Positions 8,416 through 16,251 are shown, numbered from the stretch's first letter. The stretch: DNA of 16,738 bases from Proteiniphilum sp. (GCA_016649795.1 JAENWZ010000018.1:1-16738); one strand, 5' to 3'. Program-made: numbers and translations. The notes: generated by a model not told the origin, from the letters alone.

Positions 8416-8423
8416 TATATTTG
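8416..8423 (+). promoter_or_regulatory. -7 box for the response-regulator gene
   Basis: TATATTTG matches TAnnTTTG exactly and lies 23 nt before the ATG at 8447. The T/A-rich stretch near 8386-8394 is where a -33 element would be, but it is not a good TTTG. An AAAGGG purine run lies directly before the ATG. Confidence 0.55.
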
Positions 8424-8446
8424 TCGCCGGGTAAATAAAAAAAGGG

Positions 8447-9094
8447 ATGTTGAAAAATTATATATTAGCAGACAATCAGTATATTACACGTGCAGGGGTG
8501 ATCTCATTGCTGAAAGTGATGGATAATGATGCAGGGATATGTGAAGCGGCATCCTATCGTCAACTGCTGGAAGCATTGCGAACGCACCCCTGTTCGGTGG
8601 TTGTGGTTGACTACAGCTTGTTCGATTTTCTGTCGATGAACCATCTTCTCAATATGAAAAGTGGTGCAGGGGAATCGTCGTGGTTGCTTTTCAGCGATGA
8701 GCCGGAAGAGCATTTTCTCCGGCAGCTCCTCCTTGCAGATCCTGCAATAAGCGTGGTGATGAAGCATGGCACGCAGTCTCAGATAAAAGATGCGCTGATG
8801 AGTGTCGCTGCAGGTGAGGTCTACTGGTGCGATTTTTCCAAATCAGTGATGAGGACAGGCGTGCCGCAAACAAAGATTCCTGATCCGCTCACTCCGTCAG
8901 AGAAGAATATCCTTCGTGAGATCGCGCTGGGAAAAACGACGAAGGAGATTGCAGCAGAGAAGTATCTTAGTTTCCACACCATCAACGCACACCGTCGCAA
9001 TATCTATCGCAAACTAAAGTTAAACAGTGTGAACGAAGTGACAAGATACGCGCTGCAGGCCGGCTTGATCGACCTGATGGAGTATTATATCTGA
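8447..9094 (+). CDS. NarL/LuxR-family DNA-binding response regulator (orphan)
   Basis: This 215-residue protein has two domains. Residues of about 1-125 form a receiver domain with D9 in the acidic pocket (LADNQ), a likely phospho-acceptor D55 (VVVDYS) and the conserved lysine K106 (VVMKHG). Residues of about 147-208 form a LuxR-type helix-turn-helix with LTPSEKNILREIALGKTTKEIA and the recognition-helix stretch HTINAHRRNIYRKL. The second acidic pocket residue, often DD or ED, is replaced: the motif reads ADN. The protein is probably a cytoplasmic transcription factor, and phosphorylation is possible but less certain. No histidine kinase is in the window. The gene is divergent from cysK, sharing a 128-nt control region, and converges on the oxidoreductase gene 10 nt away. 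Control of cysK is conceivable but only suggested by position. Confidence 0.88.
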   Translation: MLKNYILADNQYITRAGVISLLKVMDNDAGICEAASYRQLLEALRTHPCSVVVVDYSLFDFLSMNHLLNMKSGAGESSWLLFSDEPEEHFLRQLLLADPAISVVMKHGTQSQIKDALMSVAAGEVYWCDFSKSVMRTGVPQTKIPDPLTPSEKNILREIALGKTTKEIAAEKYLSFHTINAHRRNIYRKLKLNSVNEVTRYALQAGLIDLMEYYI

Positions 9095-9104
9095 GCCTGT
9101 TCTG

Positions 9105-10211
9105 TTACTCTTCCCAGGAGACGGTACTGCCTGTTTCTGCCGACTCTTTGGCCGCCTTCAGGATTTTCACCACCATTTTGTTGTTCTCGAGTGATGAAAG
9201 ATCATAAGGTTGCGGTTTTATTGTGCCGCGTATAAGATTGGCAAGGTAGGAGAAAGCATCGTTACGGTCTGCAGGCAGGGCGGGAGCGGTCATCTCCTCT
9301 ACATCTCTTTTCCCTGTTTTTCGTATTGTCATATCGGTGGCGTTTATGCAGTTCACATAACCCGTTTGTCCGTACAACTGCATATCTTTCCTGCTGTAAG
9401 GCCAGTTCCATGACACCTGAATCACCACCTGTGCTTTCCGGTACTGAACAATGATAGTAGCTTCATCATCCACCTTGGGGTAGACCAGTGGTTTGTTGGT
9501 GTGCGTGACAGCTGTGACAGAGACAGGCGCTTCGCCCTGCATCAGCCAGGTGGAGATATTTGCTCCGTAGCAACCGAAATCGTTGAGTGCTCCCGCACCG
9601 TTGAGCACGGGATCGGTCAGCCAGGCCAGGAACGCGTCGCTGCAACCTATCTCCACCGGTCCCTGATGACCCGTGTGAAACACTATTTTACGAATCTCCC
9701 CGATGGCTTCCTCTTGATTGGTTATTTCATACGCTTTGGCATTACTCCCGTACCATGTGGTTTCGTAATTGGTGAGCAGATGAATATTGTATTTAGCGGC
9801 CAGGGAACCCATTCTCATGACATGCTCCCTGCTTACGGCCAGCGGTTTCTCCACCATCACATGAATGCCCCGCGGTGCGCACGCTTCCACCACCTCCAGG
9901 TGGCCGAAGATATCGTTGTAGGCCATCACCGCCTCAGGGTTGGTGTGGCGAAGCATCTCACCTATCGTGGGATAAACCAGCTTCCTGTCGAACCCGTATT
10001 GCCGGGCATATTTCCCCGCCAGGGCTGTGTCGGGCTCGGCAATACCCACGATCAGGATATCGCCTTTCTCTTTGCGCCCCAGCAGACCGTGGATATGATC
10101 ATGCGTCAGTCCCACAACACCTATCCTTACTGGTTTCTGTTGTGCCGGAGCAGCAACGGCAACGATGAATGCTGCCAGGATAAGCCAAAATTTTACCATT
10201 GATCTCTTCAT
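9105..10211 (-). CDS. Exported Gfo/Idh/MocA family oxidoreductase
   Basis: The 368-residue product begins with a hydrophobic Sec-type signal peptide (residues 1-23, cleavage near APA|Q). It then has an N-terminal Rossmann fold with GVVGLTHDH at 31-39. The family's EKP motif is at 121-123. The C-terminal alpha/beta domain includes DFGCYGANIS from 211, which corresponds to the DxGxH region of the family with Tyr instead of His. Members are NAD(P)-dependent and act on sugars, inositols or similar compounds; the substrate cannot be read from the sequence. There is no twin-arginine motif, so if it is exported, the cofactor would have to bind outside the cytoplasm. The start at 10211 is preceded by a purine-rich stretch; a second in-frame ATG lies 12 nt further in. 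It starts 23 nt after hemH and is probably in the same transcript. Confidence 0.88.
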   Translation of the reverse strand: MKRSMVKFWLILAAFIVAVAAPAQQKPVRIGVVGLTHDHIHGLLGRKEKGDILIVGIAEPDTALAGKYARQYGFDRKLVYPTIGEMLRHTNPEAVMAYNDIFGHLEVVEACAPRGIHVMVEKPLAVSREHVMRMGSLAAKYNIHLLTNYETTWYGSNAKAYEITNQEEAIGEIRKIVFHTGHQGPVEIGCSDAFLAWLTDPVLNGAGALNDFGCYGANISTWLMQGEAPVSVTAVTHTNKPLVYPKVDDEATIIVQYRKAQVVIQVSWNWPYSRKDMQLYGQTGYVNCINATDMTIRKTGKRDVEEMTAPALPADRNDAFSYLANLIRGTIKPQPYDLSSLENNKMVVKILKAAKESAETGSTVSWEE

Positions 10212-10234
10212 TTTTCTCTTTTATCATCGGTTTC

Positions 10235-11200
10235 TTACATTTTTTCCACGATCTTCCAGATCGCATCCACCCACAACTCATTATCGTTCAATGAGGGTAT
10301 GAAGGTGAATTTTTCGCCACCCGCTTTCATGAAGAGCCTGCGTGCCTCAATGTCTATATCATACAGTGTCTCCAGATTGTCCACCGGAAAACCCGGAGCA
10401 ATGGCTGCCACCTTCTTCCATCCCAGTTTTGGCAAATCGCCAATATCGGTGTTCAGAAAAGGTTTTAGCCAGTTGTTGCTCCGTTGTGATGAGTATAAGA
10501 TCAGCGTATGATGCAGATCGATTTGCAGCTTCTCGCAAAAAAGATGATTGGTCTCTTTCAACTGATAGACGTAATCGAACTCTTTTCCCTTCTTCCATGC
10601 CGATTCCACCTGCGTGACGGGCAGACTGTGATAAGAGAATACCAGTCTGTCGATATCTGCAAGATAGGGTTTTGCCTGTTCTGCCAGGGCATGGATGAAA
10701 GCAGGATGGTGGTAGTAGGGTTCCACAAATTTCAACCTGAAGGAGTGGGGGTGTTTGTAAAAAATGCGTCCGATCTCTTCCGTGATGGTTTCAGTGGTTG
10801 ATTGAGCGTAGTGCGGATACAAAGGGAAGATGATCACCTCGTGGAGCAGTGGACATCTTCTCTCCAGCTCTCTGAATGCATTCACCATGCCCGGTTCGCC
10901 ATACCGCATGGCTATCTCCACCGGTATCCCTTTTTTTATCTCCAGCGCTTCTGCCAGTTTACGCATATGATACAACAACGGCGAGATCTTCGGCTCCTCT
11001 TTTCTCCAAATCTGTCTGTATTTCCCGGCTGATTTGGAAACAGAAAGGGGGGCGATAATTTTCCTGGCAAGAAAAACCGACAACCATTCGGGATAACCTG
11101 TCAGATGCGGGTCTGAAAGCATATCACCGATGAATTTTTTCACATCGTGTTTGTCAACGCTTGCAGGTGTACCAATATTGAGTAATAAAATGCTTCTCAT
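10235..11200 (-). CDS. hemH: Ferrochelatase
   Basis: Ferrochelatase inserts Fe2+ into protoporphyrin IX, or into coproporphyrin III in some bacteria, at the end of heme synthesis. The protein has 321 residues, normal for a bacterial enzyme. The catalytic histidine is H191 in FSYHSLP (188-194), and the conserved glutamate is E277 in FPVDNLETLYDID. The N-terminal LLLNIGTP is the usual start, and FPLYPHYAQSTT (125-136) is the conserved porphyrin-side loop. I see no C-terminal cysteine cluster for an iron-sulfur centre. No other heme genes are in the window, so the enzyme is separated from the rest of its pathway. It lies between manA and the exported oxidoreductase on the same strand; the region before it is a heptamer array with no clear promoter box. 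Confidence 0.96.
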   Translation of the reverse strand: MRSILLLNIGTPASVDKHDVKKFIGDMLSDPHLTGYPEWLSVFLARKIIAPLSVSKSAGKYRQIWRKEEPKISPLLYHMRKLAEALEIKKGIPVEIAMRYGEPGMVNAFRELERRCPLLHEVIIFPLYPHYAQSTTETITEEIGRIFYKHPHSFRLKFVEPYYHHPAFIHALAEQAKPYLADIDRLVFSYHSLPVTQVESAWKKGKEFDYVYQLKETNHLFCEKLQIDLHHTLILYSSQRSNNWLKPFLNTDIGDLPKLGWKKVAAIAPGFPVDNLETLYDIDIEARRLFMKAGGEKFTFIPSLNDNELWVDAIWKIVEKM

Positions 11201-11202
11201 AT

Positions 11203-11298
11203 TCAGTTGTCAGTTTTTTTCAGCTATAAGCAGTAAGCAGTAAGCTTTCAGCGGGCTTTTAGTTCTTTACTTTTCCCTTTTCCCTTTTCCCTTTTCAC
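11203..11298. repeat. Degenerate 7-bp tandem array B
   Basis: Two heptamers (TCAGTTG, TCAGTTT) are followed by 3 extra T. The phase then runs unbroken from 11220: TCAGCTA, TAAGCAG, TAAGCAG, TAAGCTT, TCAGCGG, GCTTTTA, GTTCTTT, ACTTTTC, CCTTTTC, CCTTTTC, CCTTTTC. It ends at the stop codon of manA (11299-11301). Several units are identical to units of array A at 892-996, including the pair TAAGCAG/TCAGCGG. The array fills the whole gap between manA and hemH. Confidence 0.8.
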
Positions 11299-12276
11299 TT
11301 ATTCTCCTACGTATGTCTCCAGCAATTTGGATGATTCGCCGGGGATGATTGTGACCGAATTGGTGTCGGCCGGGATAAGCATCGACTCTCCCTGACTGAT
11401 AAATTCAGTGTTGCCCTTATCATCCTTGATGGTACAATGGCCTGCCATGCAGATGTAGATCACAAACGAATCAAGACGGGCATAATTGCGTCTCATCGGG
11501 ATATCCATTTCCAGCAGATGGGTAGTGAAATAGGGAGAGCTGACCAGCTTAACAGGTTGGTTCACATTTGACTCGTATTCTGTTTTGTATGAATCATATA
11601 CCTTGAAATCTATGGCATCTTTCGCAAGCTCAGTATGCAGCTCCCGGGAGTTACCGCCGGCATCTTTGCGGTTATAGTCATAGATACGGTAGGTGATATC
11701 GGATGTCTGTTGAATTTCAGCGATGAAGCATCCTGCACCAATGGCATGTACGCGTCCGGCAGGAAGAAAGAACACATCCCCTGTTTTCACCTCCTGTTTT
11801 TTGAGTGTGTCGGTGAATGTGTTGTTGTTTACTGTTTCTGTGTATTCATCGGGGGTGATGTTTTTTTCGAACCCGGAATAGAGGTAGGCACCCGGAGCAG
11901 CATGTACCACGTACCACATTTCGGTTTTCCCGAAAGAGTTATGTCTTGCTTTCGCCAGCGTGTCATCAGGATGAACCTGTATGGAGAGATCATCGCGCGC
12001 ATCGATAAACTTAATAAGCAGGGGGAAAGTATAACCGAAACGTTGGTATATTTTTTTCCCTACCAGTTTTTCTTTTGTCCGTGTAAGCAGTTCGTCGAGT
12101 GATGTTCCTGCCAGTCTGCCGTTGGAGATGACGGAGACATTGTTCGGCACGCCTGATATCTCCCAGCTCTCACCTATACCATCCTGTCTGGGTTCAATAT
12201 TTTTGAACCTGCATATATCCGATCCACCCCAGATCACTCTTTTGAGGATAGGTTCGAATTTCAGGGGATAAACCAT
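11299..12276 (-). CDS. manA: Type I mannose-6-phosphate isomerase
   Basis: This zinc enzyme interconverts mannose 6-phosphate and fructose 6-phosphate, linking mannose and GDP-mannose supply to glycolysis. From the ATG at 12276 it has 325 residues, typical of the short bacterial type I form. Zinc ligands are Q100 and H102 (SIQVHPDD), E119 (GKTEMWYV) and H177 (LPAGRVHAIGAG). The active-site arginine is R197 in YRIYDYNRKD. The start chosen gives the family's usual opening YPLKFEPILK..WGG and has a purine-rich stretch before it. An in-frame ATG at 12324, which would leave only 7 nt after glgB, would add 16 polar residues with no counterpart in the family. The gene follows glgB by 55 nt, and both handle hexose phosphates or their polymers. 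Confidence 0.95.
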   Translation of the reverse strand: MVYPLKFEPILKRVIWGGSDICRFKNIEPRQDGIGESWEISGVPNNVSVISNGRLAGTSLDELLTRTKEKLVGKKIYQRFGYTFPLLIKFIDARDDLSIQVHPDDTLAKARHNSFGKTEMWYVVHAAPGAYLYSGFEKNITPDEYTETVNNNTFTDTLKKQEVKTGDVFFLPAGRVHAIGAGCFIAEIQQTSDITYRIYDYNRKDAGGNSRELHTELAKDAIDFKVYDSYKTEYESNVNQPVKLVSSPYFTTHLLEMDIPMRRNYARLDSFVIYICMAGHCTIKDDKGNTEFISQGESMLIPADTNSVTIIPGESSKLLETYVGE

Positions 12277-12331
12277 CTCTCTCTCTTCTGAATGGGAACT
12301 CGTATTTCTATCGTTGAATGTCATATAATTG

Positions 12332-14347
12332 TTATTCTTCTTGTTTTTTTCTCATCACAACAGCTGTTCGTGCAGGCATGTATAATTTCAGCCAGCCTTT
12401 GTTGTATGGTGCATAGAGGGGGTCATATTGCGTGAAATGATGGATCGTGTCGTCGTTCAGTCCGAAACCGCCAAAAGCCTTGCTGTCGGTGTCGAGAATG
12501 ATTTCATATTCACCCTGCGGTACCAAAATACCGTAATCGCTATAGGATCTCTGCGGATGAAAATTGTAGACAAAGAGCAGCTCATCACGCATGTATGCCA
12601 GTATGTTGTCGTCGTCCTTGTCCCATATCTTCACCAGGGTGGTGGACTGAAAATGGGGCATGGATCTGATCAGCTCTATCATCGCCTTGTCGAAATCGCC
12701 CAGATAGTGGTATTTCAGGTTCCGGTCGCCAGCCAGTCTCCACTGCCGCCGTGCATATTTATAGGACCAGCTGTTCCCCTCACGGGGGAAATCAATCCAT
12801 TCGGGATGCCCAAACTCGTTACCCATGAAGTTCAGGTAACCACCGTTGATGGTGGTGGCCGTGACCAGACGTATCATCTTGTGCAGTGCAATCCCCCGAT
12901 CCACGGAGTAGGGGCTGCTTGTCAGCTTCGACATAAACCAGTACATATCGGCATCTATCAGCCTGAAGATGATGGTTTTGTCTCCCACGAGCGCCTGATC
13001 GTGACTCTCGGCGTAGGAGATGGTCTTCTCGTCGGAACGACGGTTGGTGGTCTCCCACCATATGGCGCTGGGGAACCACTCTTCATCATTCTTCTCTTTG
13101 ATGGTCTTGATCCAGAAATCGGGGATATTCATCGCCATGCGATAGTCGAAGCCGTAACCTCCCGCCTCCGGTTTCAGAGCCAGGCCGGGCATGCCGCTGA
13201 CCTCTTCGGCGATGGTGATGGCATTGGAGTTTACATCGTGTATGAGCTTGTTGGCAAGCGTGAGGTAACAGATCGCATCACCGTCCTGTCCCGCGTTGTA
13301 ATAATCGCCATACGCGGAAAAGGATTCCTCGAGACCGTGACTCCGGTAGATCATCGATGTGACCCCGTCGAAACGGTACCCGTCGAATTGATACTCTTCC
13401 AACCAGTATTTACAGTTGGAAAGCAGGAAATGGAGCACTTCATCTTTTCTGTAATCAAAACAGAGTGAGTCCCATGCCTTATGATTTCTTCGTTCAGGAT
13501 CACGGTGGAAATAGAGGTCGTAAGTGCCGTCCATGCGGGCTAAACCCTCTGTCTCATTCTTCACGGCATGGGAGTGTACAATATCCATGATGACGGCGAT
13601 ACCCATGCCGTGGGCAGTGTCAATCAGTTCACGCAGCTCTTCGGGCGTGCCGTTACGTGAGGAGGGTGCAAAAAAGCTGGAGACATGGTATCCGAATGAC
13701 CCGTAGTAGGGATGTTCCTGGATAGCCATGATCTGGATGGTGTTGTATCCGTTCTCTTTTACACGGGGAAGTATCTTCTCCCTGAACTCATTGTAGCTGC
13801 CTACCTTTTCTTCTTCCGTGGACATCCCCACGTGTGTCTCATATATAAGGAGAGGGGAGGTGTCGGGCTTGAAGCCGGAATGTCTGAAGCGGTATCGCTC
13901 CTCCGGCTCCCATACCTGAGCGCTGAATATAAAGGTCTGCTCATCCTGTACAACCCTTTTACACCATGCGGGAATACGTTCTCCCGATCCACCTTCCCAG
14001 CTGACATGCAGCTTGTACAGATCTTCGTGATGGATCCGTTCAGCAGGTATTTTTACCTCCCAGACGCCGTCTTCCCTTCGTCTTAAACGATACGCTTCCT
14101 GTCGCTGCCACCCGTTGAACGTACCTATGAGGAATATCTCATTGGCATTGGGTGCCCATTCCCGAAAAACCCATCCTTCGGCTGTCTTGTGCAGACCAAA
14201 CCAGAGGTGACCGGTAGCGAAATCGGAAAGGGTGATTTTACCGCCTTGCGTGAGATCGGTGAGTCGTTGAAGGAAATAGTTGTGGCGTCCTTCAATTGCG
14301 TCTGAAAAAGGTGCAAGCCACGGGTCTTTTTTGATGATGTCGAGCAT
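12332..14347 (-). CDS. glgB: 1,4-alpha-glucan branching enzyme
   Basis: This cytoplasmic GH13 enzyme creates alpha-1,6 branches in glycogen. Of its 671 residues, about 50-150 form the CBM48 module and 165-560 the catalytic barrel, followed by the all-beta C-terminal domain. The four GH13 regions are present: DIVHSH (255-260), GYRFDGVTS with nucleophile D327, IAEEVSG with acid/base E381, and YAESHDQ with D450. The length and long runs such as GSFGYHVSSFFAPSSR and GYLNFMGNEFGHPEWIDFPR match the eukaryotic GBE1-like branch rather than the roughly 730-residue enterobacterial GlgB. It starts 22 nt after the yhcH-like remnant and precedes manA by 55 nt. The only visible promoter for the unit is the -7 box at 14604. 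Confidence 0.96.
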   Translation of the reverse strand: MLDIIKKDPWLAPFSDAIEGRHNYFLQRLTDLTQGGKITLSDFATGHLWFGLHKTAEGWVFREWAPNANEIFLIGTFNGWQRQEAYRLRRREDGVWEVKIPAERIHHEDLYKLHVSWEGGSGERIPAWCKRVVQDEQTFIFSAQVWEPEERYRFRHSGFKPDTSPLLIYETHVGMSTEEEKVGSYNEFREKILPRVKENGYNTIQIMAIQEHPYYGSFGYHVSSFFAPSSRNGTPEELRELIDTAHGMGIAVIMDIVHSHAVKNETEGLARMDGTYDLYFHRDPERRNHKAWDSLCFDYRKDEVLHFLLSNCKYWLEEYQFDGYRFDGVTSMIYRSHGLEESFSAYGDYYNAGQDGDAICYLTLANKLIHDVNSNAITIAEEVSGMPGLALKPEAGGYGFDYRMAMNIPDFWIKTIKEKNDEEWFPSAIWWETTNRRSDEKTISYAESHDQALVGDKTIIFRLIDADMYWFMSKLTSSPYSVDRGIALHKMIRLVTATTINGGYLNFMGNEFGHPEWIDFPREGNSWSYKYARRQWRLAGDRNLKYHYLGDFDKAMIELIRSMPHFQSTTLVKIWDKDDDNILAYMRDELLFVYNFHPQRSYSDYGILVPQGEYEIILDTDSKAFGGFGLNDDTIHHFTQYDPLYAPYNKGWLKLYMPARTAVVMRKKQEE

Positions 14348-14369
14348 TGTGGAGCAGTTTGAGCGAAGG

Positions 14370-14570
14370 TTAAATCACGGCTACCTTAATATTCATCTTT
14401 TTCGCAGAGTTTTCACCAAAAAAGGGTGTATGGCCGCCTACGGGAGAGAAGAAGACGATGCCGGCACCTTCTTTTTCCATTTCAAGCTCTCTGATATATT
14501 CGAATGCTTTCTCGAAAAGAGGATGCAGGCTGAAGTGATTGGCTGCATTTGCGAGGTTGTCAACAATCAT
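14370..14570 (-). pseudogene. YhcH/YjgK/YiaL-like gene with a large in-frame internal deletion
   Basis: The open frame encodes only 66 residues. Its N-terminus, MIVDNLANAANHFSLHPLFEKAFEYI, has the form of the start of YhcH/YjgK/YiaL family proteins. Its C-terminus, IVFFSPVGGHTP followed by KKMNIKVAV, resembles the family's last strands (typically FFP..HxP then KKVVVKVK). Family members are about 150 residues cupin-like proteins linked to sugar acid metabolism, so the central 80 or so residues with most of the metal site appear to be missing. The join falls around residues 28-36. The reading frame is kept, so a small protein could still be made. It is the first gene of the minus-strand unit with glgB, 34 nt downstream of a TAnnTTTG box. 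The family assignment is from memory of the sequence pattern, not from a search. Confidence 0.6.
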
Positions 14571-14603
14571 AGTTATATCTGTTTAATGTGTAATCGAACA
14601 GGA

Positions 14604-14611
14604 CAAAGATA
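14604..14611 (-). promoter_or_regulatory. -7 box for the yhcH-like/glgB unit
   Basis: The minus strand reads TATCTTTG, an exact TAnnTTTG match, 33 nt before the ATG at 14570. No clear -33 element is seen. It is back to back with the -7 box at 14687 for the PDZ protein gene. Confidence 0.55.
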
Positions 14612-14686
14612 AAGAAATTGCAGAGATTTCTCTCTCTTTTGGTTGCTAAAATGGGCATTGTAAAATAATTTTGAAAAAAAAAGCCA

Positions 14687-14694
14687 TATCTTTG
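14687..14694 (+). promoter_or_regulatory. -7 box for the PDZ protein gene
   Basis: TATCTTTG is an exact TAnnTTTG match, 30 nt before the ATG at 14725. A TTTG lies at 14670-14673, but the 13-nt gap is shorter than the usual 17-23 nt. Confidence 0.55.
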
Positions 14695-14724
14695 CAATCA
14701 GTGTACAATAAATAGATATTGCCC

Positions 14725-16161
14725 ATGAGACGAATTGTAGAATTTTTTTTAGTCATTGTTATTTTCACAGGGAACCTGTCCGCACAGAATGAGACGTTAA
14801 CCTGTAATCTGGGATTTACTTTTGAGATCAGTGACGATAAGAGCTGGGGATACAGGGAACCTGTTATTAACAGCATCACTCCCGGTTCACCTGCCGAGAG
14901 AGCCGGGTTGAAACTGAACGACATCGTTCTTTCCGTGAACAAACAAGGCACTTACCTGAAGTCATATCAAACTGTTATGTCCTGGTTTAACCTGAATGAA
15001 GAGGAGATGACCATTGCCATACGCAACTTCGAACATTCATTCAAAGAGTTGACGATCATGAAGGATTGCCGTCACAGTAAAGCCATCAGTGAGGCTCAGC
15101 TGGCACCGGTTTTTGCTTTTTACAGTCTGGAGGATGTGCAGGAGAGGCGTTTTCTGATGCCGATAAAAACAACAACCAACGAGGATGCCCTCTATTATAG
15201 TTATCGTACTTTTGCCTTTGCACCTTCTGATGAGCGTACGAGAGATCTGGACGAGCGTATCAACGCTATTTTTATCCGTGCTTTATCAGAGAAAGGGTTG
15301 CGATTCAGTCCCGATGATCCCGATTTCATCATACAGACCTATTACAGTTATCAGAACAACAGCATGTTCAAGAATGACTCGCCCACTTTTGGCAGCTATC
15401 AGCCTGCATGGCGGTTCGATCTAAGGAATCACAGAACGGTGAAAGTGCCTCTGTATGATCCATCCGAGGCTGTCAGGGTAGATGATATTGCCTACAATCT
15501 CGAGTTTGGCTACCGCTTTTACGACAGAAAATTCATTGAGGCGGGCGAGATGAATCTGATCTGGGAAAGTGAAGCGAAGGAGCGACTGAGCAGCCACTAC
15601 GACCTGATCGATTATCTTGAAATGAACCTTCCTCTTATGTTATTGAAGTTCCCTTATCCCGGCAATCTGTCGTTCGCAACCTATCAGGTGAAATACCTGA
15701 AGTATAATTACACCGGTATAGGGTATGATATGAACGATCTGAAGAGCGTGGTTTCTGTCAATCCCGGATCACCGGCCGCGGTGGCGGGGATTCAGCCGGG
15801 TGACATTGTGACGAATATCCAGGGACAGAGTTTCAGTCACACCTCTCAATCGCTCACGGAGGGTTACCGTCGTTTTCTTGCAGAGACAATGAACCTGCGG
15901 GATAAGAGCACCCGCTACAGCGATTCGAACGGATTCAAGGATTGTATGTTCTGGGATGTGGCCAATTACAGTGCAGTCTCGGAAGCCATCTCCGATAACC
16001 GGAGGTATAGTGCTGCCTTTTCCTATCTGTTCAATTTCAACCAATATATCAACTGGAACACGCCTCTTACTATTGATATAGAGGTGGAGCGCGATGGAAA
16101 TGTATTGAACTTCGCGGTTACACCGATTATTACCACAAGCTCTCATATTTTGGCGGAATAA
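14725..16161 (+). CDS. Exported protein with two PDZ domains and a DUF4136-like middle
   Basis: The start is the ATG at 14725; a TTG two codons earlier is less likely. The 478-residue product has a Sec signal peptide (residues 1-20, cleavage after NLSA), so it acts in the periplasm or outside. PDZ1 covers about 28-110, with SITPGSPAERAGLKLNDIV. The middle (about 155-325) resembles DUF4136: YYSYRTFAFAP, then a helix ending in ALSEKGLRF, then DPDFIIQTYYSY. PDZ2 starts near 330, with SVNPGSPAAVAGIQPGDIV. Its closing strands (TIDIEVERDGNVLNFAVTP) appear only at about 448-466, after an insertion of some 75 residues. No protease triad is seen, so it looks like a binding or scaffold protein rather than an HtrA enzyme. 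Its partner is unknown. It is monocistronic and divergent from the yhcH-like/glgB unit. Confidence 0.85.
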   Translation: MRRIVEFFLVIVIFTGNLSAQNETLTCNLGFTFEISDDKSWGYREPVINSITPGSPAERAGLKLNDIVLSVNKQGTYLKSYQTVMSWFNLNEEEMTIAIRNFEHSFKELTIMKDCRHSKAISEAQLAPVFAFYSLEDVQERRFLMPIKTTTNEDALYYSYRTFAFAPSDERTRDLDERINAIFIRALSEKGLRFSPDDPDFIIQTYYSYQNNSMFKNDSPTFGSYQPAWRFDLRNHRTVKVPLYDPSEAVRVDDIAYNLEFGYRFYDRKFIEAGEMNLIWESEAKERLSSHYDLIDYLEMNLPLMLLKFPYPGNLSFATYQVKYLKYNYTGIGYDMNDLKSVVSVNPGSPAAVAGIQPGDIVTNIQGQSFSHTSQSLTEGYRRFLAETMNLRDKSTRYSDSNGFKDCMFWDVANYSAVSEAISDNRRYSAAFSYLFNFNQYINWNTPLTIDIEVERDGNVLNFAVTPIITTSSHILAE

Positions 16162-16180
16162 TCAAGCGATTGTTTAACAA

Positions 16181-16192
16181 CATATTAATATG
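16181..16192. other. 12-bp perfect palindrome
   Basis: CATATTAATATG is a perfect palindrome 20 nt after the stop codon of the PDZ protein gene. It has neither a GC-rich stem nor a U-run, so it is not a usual terminator. It could be a protein-binding site or chance in A/T-rich DNA. Confidence 0.3.
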
Positions 16193-16251
16193 ATTCACCC
16201 GGTTCGCGTGAAATAAAGTTGCCTCTATTTCTTCTAAAAGTTGTCAAAATA

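Noticed and set aside
9501..10202. Open frame of 233 codons on the plus strand
   Set aside because: It is antisense to the Gfo/Idh/MocA gene, which has clear motifs.
12277..12324. Upstream ATG for manA
   Set aside because: It adds 16 polar residues without family counterpart; the ATG at 12276 gives the normal N-terminus.
12428..13468. Open frame of 346 codons on the plus strand
   Set aside because: It lies fully antisense to glgB, has no family features, and is explained by the codon bias of the real gene.
16191..16215. Possible terminator after the PDZ protein gene (TTCAC/GTGAA stem)
   Set aside because: The stem is 5 bp with a mismatch inside and there is no U-run.
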